From positions 1 to 45,684 of the forward strand of contig JADDPP010000384.1 in assembly GCA_016781845.1 (NCBI GenBank): DNA of 45,684 bases, read 5' to 3'. A program made the position numbers and the translations under genes. The DNA comes from Rubrobacter sp. (lineage in GTDB: Bacteria > Chloroflexota > Chloroflexia > Thermobaculales > Thermobaculaceae). Below the pieces are notes generated by a model. That model saw only the letters and a list, made by a program, of their open reading frames with translations, did not search any database and was not told the DNA's origin. Of the stretch, positions 1 through 7,757 are shown in pieces; position 1 is the first letter of the stretch; each line of letters opens with the position of its first letter.

Positions 1-16
1 GCATGATACGCGCCAT
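1..16 (-). CDS. Start of a further gene downstream of cydB (cut by window edge)
   Basis: Reading the minus strand past the cydB stop, an ATG occurs at 16-14 with GAGG seven bases upstream. It opens a frame reading M-A-R-I-M before the window ends. The 18-base spacing from the cydB stop suggests another member of the cyd operon. Only five codons are visible, so no product can be named; a cydC/cydD-type transporter or any other gene is possible. Confidence 0.3.
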
Positions 17-34
17 CAGTACACCTCGTCCCAC

Positions 35-1132
35 CTACTTGAACCTGGCAGACTTCCTGGTAACCAGGAAGGGTTGCGCGCCTGTTTCAGCCTCCGTACC
101 TCTCACTCCCGTCAGGCCGGCCGGGGGCTCGACAGACGCAGGGTTGTAGCCCTTGAACACTGAGTACAGCAGCCAGAGTGAGGGGGCCAGTATGGCCGCC
201 GCGAACGGGAGCGTCCACAGTGTGAACTTGATCATCGCCTCGGACGCGGCCGAGTTTGCGACCGTCACATCGGGGTAGATGATGTACGGTCTCTGAGCGA
301 GCGCCCATCCGACAATGATCATGACGACCTCTCCAGCTGCCGCCAGCCTCGCGAGCTGGAACCGACGGTGCCATAGGGCCCACGGCGACACCAGCCCGAG
401 GACCATGCCCGCTGCTACCACCGGGAGGACGTGCAGCTGGGTTAGGCCCCGCCATAGGTGTTCGGCCTGGGTAATCAGCACAGGGAACGCGGCGGTAGCT
501 ATCACCACGACCACCGCGCTGGAGATTAGCGCGCGCTTGCGGAAGTCCTCCCGCAGCTCGCCCTCGGTCTCGATGCAGAGGTAAACGGCCGCCAGGTACG
601 CCGCCTGCACCAGGGCGAGCGCGCCCATGACCCACGAGAGCGGGCCGGTCCAGGAGGACCAGTAGTTCGCCGATACGCCGTTGTCGGTGACGCGTATCCT
701 GCCGGCCGAGACCGCGCCCAGACACATCCCCAGGAGGAATGGGGTGAACAGGCTTGCACTGCCGAATACCGATCCCCAAGCCGAACGGAAGCCCGCCGCC
801 GCTGCGCCGTGCGCCCGGAACACGAACGATGCCCCGCGCAGGATGATGCCGATGAGCACCAGGTGGAACGGTATGAACAGCGCGATGCTGAGGGCCGCGA
901 ACGCGGGCGGGTAGCCCGAGAACAGGATCACGATCAGGAAGATCATCCAGACGTGGTTCGCCTCCCAGATGGGGCCGATGGCCTCCGCGATCGCCTGCCG
1001 CTGCTCGCGCGCCCGCGGCCCCCGCGCGAGCAGATCCCACACCCCCGCCCCGAAGTCAGCGCCCGCGAGCAGGGAGTAAGCTATCACGGCCAGCACTCCC
1101 ACGCCGGCCAGCAATTCCTCAGGTGGTAACAA
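35..1132 (-). CDS. cydB: Cytochrome bd quinol oxidase subunit II (CydB)
   Basis: CydB is the second large membrane subunit of the bd-type terminal oxidase, which oxidises quinol and reduces oxygen to water without pumping protons. The protein (about 365 residues) is mostly hydrophobic helices and opens with the family hallmark ADFGAGVWDLLA, followed by EANHVWMIF. An ATG at 1159 is possible, but a TTG at 1132 has AAGGAGG five bases upstream, and family members begin only a few residues before this point, so I chose the TTG. From there it overlaps the end of cydA by 14 bases, which implies translational coupling. The haem ligands lie in CydA, so the quinone and oxygen chemistry depends on that partner. 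Identification is firm; the exact start is inferred. Confidence 0.93.
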   Translation of the reverse strand: MLPPEELLAGVGVLAVIAYSLLAGADFGAGVWDLLARGPRAREQRQAIAEAIGPIWEANHVWMIFLIVILFSGYPPAFAALSIALFIPFHLVLIGIILRGASFVFRAHGAAAAGFRSAWGSVFGSASLFTPFLLGMCLGAVSAGRIRVTDNGVSANYWSSWTGPLSWVMGALALVQAAYLAAVYLCIETEGELREDFRKRALISSAVVVVIATAAFPVLITQAEHLWRGLTQLHVLPVVAAGMVLGLVSPWALWHRRFQLARLAAAGEVVMIIVGWALAQRPYIIYPDVTVANSAASEAMIKFTLWTLPFAAAILAPSLWLLYSVFKGYNPASVEPPAGLTGVRGTEAETGAQPFLVTRKSARFK

Positions 1133-2348
1133 CTCGGCCTCCTTCCGGCGGCTGGTCATACGCCGCCGGTCCTCGGTGCCTCAGGCGTAACAGGAGCCAT
1201 ACAAGCGTTGCGGAGAGAAGCAGATACAGCAAAGAGAAGCCGTAGAGGACGTTCGCGGTTCCAGGAGCGGGAGTCACGGCATCCTCGGTTCGCATCACGC
1301 CGTAGATCACCCACGGCTGGCGGCCGACCTCGGTCACGAACCAGCCGGCCTCGAGCGCGGTGAAACCCATGAAGCCGGATGCTACGAGCGCGATGAGGAG
1401 CAGGCGGTTGTCAAGACGACGCCAGCGACGGGAGGCCCAGTACCATACGGAGATGCCGATGAGAGTGAAGCCGAGGCCGACCATGATCTGGAACGCGTTG
1501 CGAACCACGTATACGTTCGGCCAGTCCTCCCTCGGGATATCATTCAGGCCTTTGATCTCCGCGTTGGGGTCGTGCTTCGCGAGGAGACTGAGACCCTTCG
1601 GGATCTCGATGCCGTACTTCAGTCTCCTCTCCTCCAGATCAGGCCAGCCAAGTATCGTCAGCGGCGCTCCCCGCTGCGTTTCGAAGATGCCCTCCATCGC
1701 GGCGAGCTTGGAGGGCTGGTGCTGCGTGGTGAACCTGGCGTTCAAGTCCCCTGACAGCGGCTGCAAAAAGGCGGTGATCGCGCCCACGACCATGGCCATC
1801 TTGATCGCCTTGTTGTGGTACTCATCACGCTGACCCTTGAGCATCGCGAACGCATACACCGCGGCAACCGCGAAGGAGGTGGCGACGTAGCAAGCGAGCG
1901 TCGAGTGGGTGGCGAACACGGCCCATCCTGGGTTGAAGAGCGCTCCGCTCACCGCGACGACGAGGCCGCAGAGCCAGTGCGCGAGTGGGCTCAGCCGGTT
2001 CCAGCCGTACAGGTACAGACCCAGGAAGATCGCCTCGATGAAAAAGGCGTAGCCCTCAAGGGCGAACGCCGCTCCGATGATGCCTCCCGCAAACTCCATG
2101 AACGTGGGCCACAGCAGACCGAGCTCGAAGGAGAGAGCGGTGCCGCTCACCGCGCCTATGGCGAAGAGCAGGCCAGTCACCTTGGACCACTTCTTCGCGA
2201 GGTCCAGGTAAGTGTGGTTGCCCGTCCGCATCCACAGTCCTTCCGAGATAATCATCAACAGGGGCATGCCGATGCCTATCGCTGCGAAGATCATGTGGAA
2301 TGCGAGGGACACCTCCATCTGCACGCGCGCCGCCAGTAGATCATCCAT
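1119..2348 (-). CDS. cydA: Cytochrome bd quinol oxidase subunit I (CydA), internally shortened
   Basis: CydA carries the three haems of bd oxidase and the quinol site, in the cytoplasmic membrane. Visible hallmarks are the early haem-ligand His in LAFHMIFAAIGIG, FALEGYAFFIEAIFLG, the Q-loop segment GDLNARF followed by HQPSKLAAMEG, the second ligand His in ATHSTLACYV, IMVGLG (Met ligand), and GWFVTEVGRQPW. An upstream TTG at 2369 is in frame, but ATG 2348 has GGAGG four bases before it and gives the normal N-terminus. At 409 residues it is short. Compared with the Geobacillus-type enzyme from memory, about 34 residues are missing between AVSGA and LFNPGW (near base 1940), which removes the end of helix 4 and the usual NAFMNTP-like motif. 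The frame is otherwise intact. Activity is therefore uncertain although the family call is firm. Confidence 0.92.
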   Translation of the reverse strand: MDDLLAARVQMEVSLAFHMIFAAIGIGMPLLMIISEGLWMRTGNHTYLDLAKKWSKVTGLLFAIGAVSGTALSFELGLLWPTFMEFAGGIIGAAFALEGYAFFIEAIFLGLYLYGWNRLSPLAHWLCGLVVAVSGALFNPGWAVFATHSTLACYVATSFAVAAVYAFAMLKGQRDEYHNKAIKMAMVVGAITAFLQPLSGDLNARFTTQHQPSKLAAMEGIFETQRGAPLTILGWPDLEERRLKYGIEIPKGLSLLAKHDPNAEIKGLNDIPREDWPNVYVVRNAFQIMVGLGFTLIGISVWYWASRRWRRLDNRLLLIALVASGFMGFTALEAGWFVTEVGRQPWVIYGVMRTEDAVTPAPGTANVLYGFSLLYLLLSATLVWLLLRLRHRGPAAYDQPPEGGRVVTT

Positions 2349-2472
2349 ACAACCTCCCTCTCCCCTCAATAAGACCGTACTGTTGAGTCGGATGCGCGAT
2401 GACTGCGTGGAAACCCGTTATGTGCCGTGTCAGGTTGCGAGGAGCGTATGCTATCACATCTGATGGCTGGTC

Positions 2473-3858
2473 TCACCCGCTGGCGTGGCCACCAGCGCTC
2501 CGCACCGGTGTGTGCCGTGCGACGTACTCCTCCACGGCCTCGCGGAGGATGGTGGGCATCTCGTACCGGGGCTGCAACGCCCAATCCTCCTGGACGTAGC
2601 CCCCGTACGGCTCCAGCTCCCAGTCCGTGCCCGCGACCCGGTACGCGCGTTCGGCGTCCACCGGCTCTCCCGCAACGAGCAACTCCCCCTCCCTCTCGCT
2701 CGCCCCGCTCAGGTGCAGCATCCCTCGGGCATTGCCTCGCATGGTCCGGGGGCGGTCCAGCGCGAACACCGGGTCCCTGCCGCGCCGGATGACCGCCGCA
2801 AGCTGCGAGCCCGAGAGCGTGACTACGCCGGGGTTCGTGGGGAAGAAGCAGACATCCCAGAGAGTACCGCGGCGCAGGGGACCGGCGGGAAGGGGGCCGC
2901 TGAACGCAGCGCCGAGGGAGGCGATGCCCACATCCGCATCCATCCGCTCCCGAAGCACCTGCGCCGCAAGGTTGCCCACGCCGCACTCTCGATTGAGCGC
3001 CCAGTCCAGCGGCTGCGCGAGCTCCCCGATAACCTCATCAAGGAACGCAGCGGCGTCCGCCTCCGCGGCCTCCATCTCTGAGAGCACGCGGGGGGAGGCT
3101 AGGATGTCCGGCGTGACAGGCATGACCGTGGCCCTTGCCCCGGTGAGACGCTCACCATCCCACGTGAGGTCAACGCGACCCAGGTGCTCCGCGTACTGCC
3201 CCGCCTGCACGACGAGCGTCTCCCCCACGCGCTCGCCTTCGGGAAGCAGGTCGTGGGTGTGCGCGCCGATCACGAGCGGTATGTCTAGCAGCTCCGCCGC
3301 CAGCTCGCGGTCCCACTTCAATCCCATGTGGGAGAGCACGATTACCGCATCCGCCCCGTCCTGCCGGAGCGCCGCGCTCATCTCGGAGACGAGCGGCAGG
3401 GTTTCCGGGATGACCAGGTCGTATGTCTTCTCGTAGAAGCCCCACATCCACGCGGTGAGCCCGATCACGCCGAGCCGCAGGATGCCGAGGTCAAGCAGGG
3501 CGGTCGGCTGCACCCCTGCGATAGGAGAGCCGTCCGGAGTGCGTAGATTCGCGAGCACCAGAGGGTAGCGCGCGGCCTGCGAGATGGGAACGAGGCTTTG
3601 CGGTCCGTACCCCGTAGCGGCCGCGTTGCCCACCGCAGCCGCGTCGCAGCCAGCGGCGGAGAGGAGCCGGTGCATCGCCGCGCCTTTCGTGATGTTGCTC
3701 AGACGTACAGATGACTCCTCGACATCGCCTCCATCGAAGTACAGCACCGGTGTGCCGGGATTCTCCCCGCGAACCCGCTCCACGAGCGTTGCGACGCGAG
3801 CCAGCCTCTCGGTGCGGCCATGGATGTCGTTCGTGTGCAGGATGATGACTCGGTGCAT
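2473..3858 (-). CDS. UshA/YunD-like metallophosphatase (5'-nucleotidase family)
   Basis: The 461-residue protein has the two-domain layout of bacterial 5'-nucleotidases: an N-terminal calcineurin-like metallophosphoesterase domain (about 1-225) and a C-terminal 5-nucleotidase substrate domain (about 260-440). Metal-site motifs are DIHG (D11, H13), GGD (D45), GN at 77-78, SHMG (H177) and GAHTH (H200, H202). The usual GNHE motif reads GNAAAT, so the catalytic His is absent; YunD-type relatives also have GN without His. No signal peptide or lipobox is visible, so I infer a cytoplasmic enzyme, unlike periplasmic UshA. Likely substrates are nucleoside monophosphates or nucleotide sugars, but this cannot be fixed from sequence. 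It lies 124 bases upstream of cydA on the same strand, with no clear functional link. Confidence 0.8.
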   Translation of the reverse strand: MHRVIILHTNDIHGRTERLARVATLVERVRGENPGTPVLYFDGGDVEESSVRLSNITKGAAMHRLLSAAGCDAAAVGNAAATGYGPQSLVPISQAARYPLVLANLRTPDGSPIAGVQPTALLDLGILRLGVIGLTAWMWGFYEKTYDLVIPETLPLVSEMSAALRQDGADAVIVLSHMGLKWDRELAAELLDIPLVIGAHTHDLLPEGERVGETLVVQAGQYAEHLGRVDLTWDGERLTGARATVMPVTPDILASPRVLSEMEAAEADAAAFLDEVIGELAQPLDWALNRECGVGNLAAQVLRERMDADVGIASLGAAFSGPLPAGPLRRGTLWDVCFFPTNPGVVTLSGSQLAAVIRRGRDPVFALDRPRTMRGNARGMLHLSGASEREGELLVAGEPVDAERAYRVAGTDWELEPYGGYVQEDWALQPRYEMPTILREAVEEYVARHTPVRSAGGHASG

Positions 3859-3956
3859 GGTTTTCCGCGCAGTTCTATCAGTCGCCGTAGATGAGGCAAT
3901 AGTAGATGGCGCGCAGGCTCATGTCCATACACGACAGAACCAGAGGTCGAACGCGA

Positions 3957-3985
3957 TTGTAACTGGACCTCAAGGTGCGTACACT
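3957..3985 (+). promoter_or_regulatory. Sigma-70 type promoter for the VOC gene
   Basis: TTGTAA (3957-3962) and TACACT (3980-3985) are separated by exactly 17 bases. Transcription would start near 3992, about 45 bases before the TTG start at 4039. This is read by eye from consensus only. Confidence 0.5.
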
Positions 3986-4038
3986 CGCCTGTAAAGTTCC
4001 ATGTGGGGTTCTAGCCCGGTGCACCCGGAGGTGGTAGC

Positions 4039-4407
4039 TTGAAGGACCTGACCAGCTTTGACCGCGCTGCGCCTTGCCTTGTGGCCCTCGACGTTGACAA
4101 GGCGCTCGAGTTCTACGTGATCCAACTCGGCTTCTCCGTGCGGTTCCAGTACGGCCAACCTACCGACTACGCGGGCGTCGAGCGAGACGCTCTGGAGATT
4201 CACATCGCCCGCTGCAGCGACCGTTATATCGCCGAGAACACAGGTTGTTACATCTACGTAGACGACATCGAGCGACTGTACCAGGAATACCAGGCGAAGG
4301 GCGTGAGAGGGCTGGGCAGGCTGGAAGCGCGCCCGTGGGGAACGAAAGAGTTCACCATTCACGACCCCGATAGCAACTTGATCCGCATCGGCGCCCCAGT
4401 ACAGTGA
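4039..4407 (+). CDS. VOC-superfamily protein (glyoxalase/bleomycin-resistance fold)
   Basis: A 122-residue single-domain protein of the vicinal-oxygen-chelate fold, with two beta-alpha-beta-beta-beta modules. The first covers CLVALDVDKALEFYVIQLGF; the second ends in PWGTKEFTIHDPDSNLIRI. In metal-dependent glyoxalases the last segment carries a Glu ligand; here the residue is Arg (LIRIG), as in bleomycin-binding resistance proteins that need no metal. Binding or sequestration of a small ligand is therefore more likely than glyoxalase I activity, though the ligand is unknown. The start is TTG with GGAGG seven bases upstream. It is divergent from the phosphatase gene and ends four bases from the convergent aldo/keto reductase, leaving no room for separate terminators. 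Confidence 0.8.
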   Translation: MKDLTSFDRAAPCLVALDVDKALEFYVIQLGFSVRFQYGQPTDYAGVERDALEIHIARCSDRYIAENTGCYIYVDDIERLYQEYQAKGVRGLGRLEARPWGTKEFTIHDPDSNLIRIGAPVQ

Positions 4408-4411
4408 GGGG

Positions 4412-5476
4412 CTACCCCTGGCGTGCCGCCCCCAGCGCGTCGTCAATATCCTTCAACTCCTCGGGACTGAACTCGAGGTTGTTCAGGATCGCGACGTTCT
4501 CCTCGATCTGCTGCACTTTGGACGCACCGATGAGTGCGCTCGTTACCGCGGGCAGGCGAAGGACCCAGGCGAGCGCCATCTGTGCCAGCGTCTGCCCGCG
4601 CCGCCCGGCTATCTCGTTGAGCCTGCGTAGGGTCGCCAACCGCTCCGGAGTCAGCCGTCCGCGCGCGTTCTCCTCCCCCCAGGAGAGAGCGGCGCGGGAG
4701 TCAGCAGGGATGTCGCCGCCCAGGTACTTGTTCGTGAGCAGGCCGCTCGCGAGAGGGGAGAACGCTATCACGCCAGCGCCGGCACGCTCCGTCTGCGGCA
4801 GCAGGTCTGTCTCTATCTTGCGCCCGAGCATGTTGTAGTACGGCTGGTGAATGGTGACAGGCGCCCAGTCATGGCGCTCACAGATGCGCACGCTCTCGGC
4901 GAAGTGCGCGCCTGAGAAGCTGCTCACGCCAGCGTACAACACTTTGCCCTGTTGGACCAGCAGGTCGAGCGCGCCCAGGCTCTCCTCCAGAGGCGTCTCC
5001 GGGTCCGGGCGGTGCAGGTAGAAGATGTCGAAGTAGTCGAGTCCCATCCGCTTGAGGCTCTGGTCACAGCTCGCGACGATGTACTTCTTGGAGAGCCACT
5101 CACCATACGGTCCTGGCCACATCCGGTAGCCGGCCTTCGAGCTGATGATAAGCTCGTCGCGTGGTAGCTCCTTACGGATGATCTCACCGCACACGACCTC
5201 CGAGGAGCCGGGAGGGCTGCCGTAGTTGTTCGCGAAGTCGAAGTGCGTGATGCCGAGGTCGAACGCTCGCAGCAAGCACTCCCGCGCGATCTCCGGCCCA
5301 CGATAGCCGCCGAACGTCTCCCACCCGCCTAGTGAGATGACGGGCAGCATTAGACCGGACCGTCCGCACCGGCGGTACTGCATCCGCTCGTAGCGGTCTG
5401 GCGCGAAGCGGTCCTCCATCCCCCTGGCTATGCCCGTGGCGGCGAGGTTGGCTTGGGTGATGTCCGATGTAGTCAT
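4412..5476 (-). CDS. yghZ: Aldo/keto reductase, YghZ (L-glyceraldehyde 3-phosphate reductase) type
   Basis: A 354-residue NADPH-dependent aldo/keto reductase. The catalytic tetrad is visible as D80 and Y85 (in HFDFANNYG), K114 (ISSKAGY) and H155 (FYLHR). The stretch MWPGPYG, then KYIVASCDQSLKRMGLDYFD, closely matches the YghZ/Gpr branch (AKR14), whose E. coli member reduces L-glyceraldehyde 3-phosphate and methylglyoxal. The cofactor-binding end is ALIGASKVQQIEENV. The start ATG has AGGAGG seven bases upstream. It probably detoxifies reactive aldehydes; substrate is inferred from the subfamily. It lies upstream of the SDR gene region but transcribes away from it. Confidence 0.88.
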   Translation of the reverse strand: MTTSDITQANLAATGIARGMEDRFAPDRYERMQYRRCGRSGLMLPVISLGGWETFGGYRGPEIARECLLRAFDLGITHFDFANNYGSPPGSSEVVCGEIIRKELPRDELIISSKAGYRMWPGPYGEWLSKKYIVASCDQSLKRMGLDYFDIFYLHRPDPETPLEESLGALDLLVQQGKVLYAGVSSFSGAHFAESVRICERHDWAPVTIHQPYYNMLGRKIETDLLPQTERAGAGVIAFSPLASGLLTNKYLGGDIPADSRAALSWGEENARGRLTPERLATLRRLNEIAGRRGQTLAQMALAWVLRLPAVTSALIGASKVQQIEENVAILNNLEFSPEELKDIDDALGAARQG

Positions 5477-5508
5477 ACGGCGTCCTCCTGCGGCAGCTTA
5501 CCCAACAC

Positions 5509-5530
5509 CTCCTGCAGATGACCGCAGGAG
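5509..5530. repeat. Short inverted repeat in the AKR 5' leader
   Basis: CTCCTGC (5509-5515) and GCAGGAG (5524-5530) form a perfect 7-bp stem with an 8-base loop, 33 bases upstream of the AKR start and 52 bases downstream of the SDR stop. It could be a weak terminator for the SDR gene or an operator for the reductase. There is no U-tract. Confidence 0.35.
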
Positions 5531-5581
5531 ATCGCTGTGGAATACAGTCGGGGGGCCATATAGCAAGCTGAAGTCCAGTGG

Positions 5582-6325
5582 TTACGGCCAGCTAGTCTCG
5601 TTGATTGGCGTGAGGATGAGCTCCTGAAGCGCGGACTCGCGCGGGACGCGGACTGCGTAGAGAATGGCGTCCGCGACCGTCGAAGGCTCCTGCAGGTTCT
5701 CCTGATCCGGCATAGGGATGCCCTGCTCCGCGAAGCGGTCGAAGAAGTGGGTCCGCATGCCGCCAGGGATAACCGTCGTGACCCGGATGCCCTCCGCGCG
5801 CCCCTCAACCCCCAGGCCCCGGCTGAAGCCGATGAGTCCCCACTTCGAGGCGTGGTACGCGGAAGTGTTAGCCCAAGCGCGCACGCCTGCCGTGGACGCG
5901 ATGTTGATGATGTGGCCACCGCCCTGCCGCTTCAAGTGCGGCCACACCGCCTTCGAGACCAGGAATGCCCCGCGCAGGTTCACGTTCATTATCTGGTCCC
6001 ACTGCGCGACGGTGAGCTCCTCCACCGAGTAGGTGTGGTCCACCGCCGCGCAGTTCACCGCGATATCCAGCCGACCAAGCCGTTCGGCGGCCGAGTTTAC
6101 GGCAGCAAAGACCGCATCAGCGTCGCTGACATCGCACCCCAGCGCAACACTGTTCACGTCGTGACGGCGCAGCTCCTCGCTGACGCGCTCCGCCGCCTGC
6201 GCGTTGATGTCCACGCACGCGACAGCACACCGCGCTCCAGCGAACGCCTTTGCGGTAGCCTCTCCGAGACCGCTGCCCGCGCCGGTGATAAAGACGCCCT
6301 TGCCTTGTAGCTCCATGTTCATCAT
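5582..6325 (-). CDS. Short-chain dehydrogenase/reductase
   Basis: A classical SDR of about 247 residues, an NAD(P)-dependent oxidoreductase. It has the Rossmann motif TGAGSGLG (14-21), D39 after the second strand (VDI, usually favouring NAD), N114, S144, and the catalytic Y157 and K161 in YHASK. The common NNAG motif reads NCAA. The frame extends to 6397, but ATG 6325 has AAGGAG nine bases upstream and places the first strand normally, so I chose it. The substrate cannot be told; sugar or glucose dehydrogenase-like and 3-ketoacyl reductase-like SDRs all look like this. It follows the glycan operon by 52 bases, across a GTAGGGG-type palindrome, and may be read through from it. Confidence 0.87.
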   Translation of the reverse strand: MMNMELQGKGVFITGAGSGLGEATAKAFAGARCAVACVDINAQAAERVSEELRRHDVNSVALGCDVSDADAVFAAVNSAAERLGRLDIAVNCAAVDHTYSVEELTVAQWDQIMNVNLRGAFLVSKAVWPHLKRQGGGHIINIASTAGVRAWANTSAYHASKWGLIGFSRGLGVEGRAEGIRVTTVIPGGMRTHFFDRFAEQGIPMPDQENLQEPSTVADAILYAVRVPRESALQELILTPINETSWP

Positions 6326-6353
6326 GTCCTGGTACTCCTTAATACTTCGGAAA

Positions 6354-6380
6354 TAGGGGGGGTACACGGGCCCACCCCTA
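6354..6380. repeat. GTAGGGG-type palindromic element, copy A
   Basis: TAGGGG (6354-6359) and CCCCTA (6375-6380) are outer arms of an imperfect inverted repeat with further G/C pairing inside. On the minus strand it begins GTAGGGGTGGG, and its first TAG is the stop codon of the glycosyltransferase at 6378-7694. It belongs with the elements at 7727, 13560 and 33753. Confidence 0.6.
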
Positions 6381-7694
6381 CGGCGTACGTTTTCCAACAG
6401 TTGTTGCGGCCATCTTTGGGCGCGCTTCCCCGCGCGAGTGTGCTACGCTCCTGTACAGGTCTTCCATCCTGCGAGCGACGGTGGACCACGTGAACTCCTG
6501 CTCGACCCTCGCCCGTGCCGCTCGGCCCATCCGCAAGCGAAGCCGGGGCCGGGAGAGCAGCTCGCGCAGGGCGTCGGCGAGCGACTCCGGATCGCGAGGT
6601 GGCACGAGAAGACCGGTCACGCCATGCTCGACGGTGTGCGGGATGCCGCCGACCGCGGAGCCTATGACGGGCACCCCGCACGCCATCGCCTCCAGCGGGG
6701 TGAGGCCGAACGGCTCGTACCACGGTGTGGTTACCGCCACATCGGCGGCGGAGTAGTACAACCGCAGCTCGTCCGGCTGCCTGCGTCCGGTGAAGTCAAC
6801 GAGGTGTTCCACGCCCAGCTCCCCGGCAAGCCTGCGCAACACTCCTATCTCGGGCGTCGCTACCGGGTCCGGCTCGGCCGTCTCCCCCCCAACTACCAGC
6901 AACCTCGGCTGTGCGAGGGGAGAGTCACCATAGCCATGTTGATGTGGAACAAGCAGGGCGAGAGCGCGCACGATGTTCCGCACGTCCTTGCGCGGCAGCA
7001 TGCGACCCACGTACACGATGAGCAGAGCATCGGGGTCCAGCCCAAGTGCGCGACGGGCCTTTGCCCGATTGACCGGGTGGAACCGCTCCGTGTTGACACC
7101 GCCGTGTATGAGCGCGAGCCGGCTGGGGTCTGCTCCGTAGTCGTCAACCAGCTCGGCCACCTCGCAGGGGCACTGAGCGATTATGCGGTCTACCCTCCGT
7201 ACGATGCTCTCCTCCACTGCGACGCGCTCCGCCGGGCTGGTATCTGCGTGGCCCTGATGCCGGCGCTTCGTCGTGCCGAGAGCATGGAACGTGTGTACGG
7301 CAGGCACGCCTTCCAGCTTGCGCAACTCCGTCGCTACCCAGCCGGACATCCAGAAGTTGCCGTGCAGCACGTCGGGGCGCTCGCCCTCCAGCAGCCAGAG
7401 CCGCATAACATCATCGCGGAAGTCGGGCATGTACTGCCAGAGCTCATCTTTCGAGAGCAGTTGAGGCGGACCGGCGTCCACGTTTACCACGCGCATCCCC
7501 GGCCCCCAGTCCACCAGGCGCGGAGCGTACGGGTTGTCGCGCCGGGTGAGCACGTCTACCCGGTGTCCGAGACGGGCTAGCTCCCGGCCAAGCTCGTCAA
7601 CGTACACATTCTGCCCGCCCGCGTCCGCGCCGCCGAGCAGGGCGACGGGGCTTGCGTGCTCGCTGATGAGGGCTATGTGGAGGGGCAGCTGCAT
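6378..7694 (-). CDS. GT4-family glycosyltransferase (MshA/sucrose-synthase-like)
   Basis: A 438-residue retaining glycosyltransferase of the GT-B fold. The N-terminal nucleotide-free domain opens with GGADAGGQNVYVDELGREL, typical of the MshA/sucrose-phosphate-synthase-like branch of GT4. The donor domain has VGRMLPRKD (phosphate-contacting R231 and K236) and the E-X7-E pair E327/E335 in YEPFGLTPLEAMACG. It uses a nucleotide sugar, but the sugar and acceptor are not readable. It is the last gene of the heptose/glycan operon and most likely adds a sugar to the same envelope glycan. The start ATG has AAGGAA nine bases upstream. The stop codon is TAG inside palindrome copy A. Confidence 0.88.
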   Translation of the reverse strand: MQLPLHIALISEHASPVALLGGADAGGQNVYVDELGRELARLGHRVDVLTRRDNPYAPRLVDWGPGMRVVNVDAGPPQLLSKDELWQYMPDFRDDVMRLWLLEGERPDVLHGNFWMSGWVATELRKLEGVPAVHTFHALGTTKRRHQGHADTSPAERVAVEESIVRRVDRIIAQCPCEVAELVDDYGADPSRLALIHGGVNTERFHPVNRAKARRALGLDPDALLIVYVGRMLPRKDVRNIVRALALLVPHQHGYGDSPLAQPRLLVVGGETAEPDPVATPEIGVLRRLAGELGVEHLVDFTGRRQPDELRLYYSAADVAVTTPWYEPFGLTPLEAMACGVPVIGSAVGGIPHTVEHGVTGLLVPPRDPESLADALRELLSRPRLRLRMGRAARARVEQEFTWSTVARRMEDLYRSVAHSRGEARPKMAATTVGKRTP

Positions 7695-7726
7695 ATTTGT
7701 TGGTTCCTTCAGAAGGTGTTCGTTCT

Positions 7727-7754
7727 GTAGGGGAATGGCGTGCTACGCCCCTAC
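7727..7754. repeat. GTAGGGG-type palindromic element, copy B
   Basis: GTAGGGG (7727-7733) pairs with CCCCTAC (7748-7754), with an imperfect 14-base centre. It fills the gap between two glycosyltransferase genes, starting three bases after the stop codon of the upstream one (stop at 7760-7758, minus strand). Confidence 0.7.
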
Positions 7755-7757
7755 ACG

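Noticed and set aside
87-1040. Long minus-strand frame inside cydB
   Set aside because: It is a shadow of the GC-rich cydB frame: no domain, Arg/Gly/Ala/Pro-rich, and no ribosome site; the cydB frame has clear family motifs.
1133-1159. ATG 1159 as cydB start
   Set aside because: TTG 1132 has AAGGAGG five bases upstream and fits family N-termini better.
2366-2986. Minus-strand frame overlapping the phosphatase C-terminus and running to cydA
   Set aside because: Composition is Arg/Gly/Pro-rich, without motifs, and it competes with the well supported phosphatase frame.
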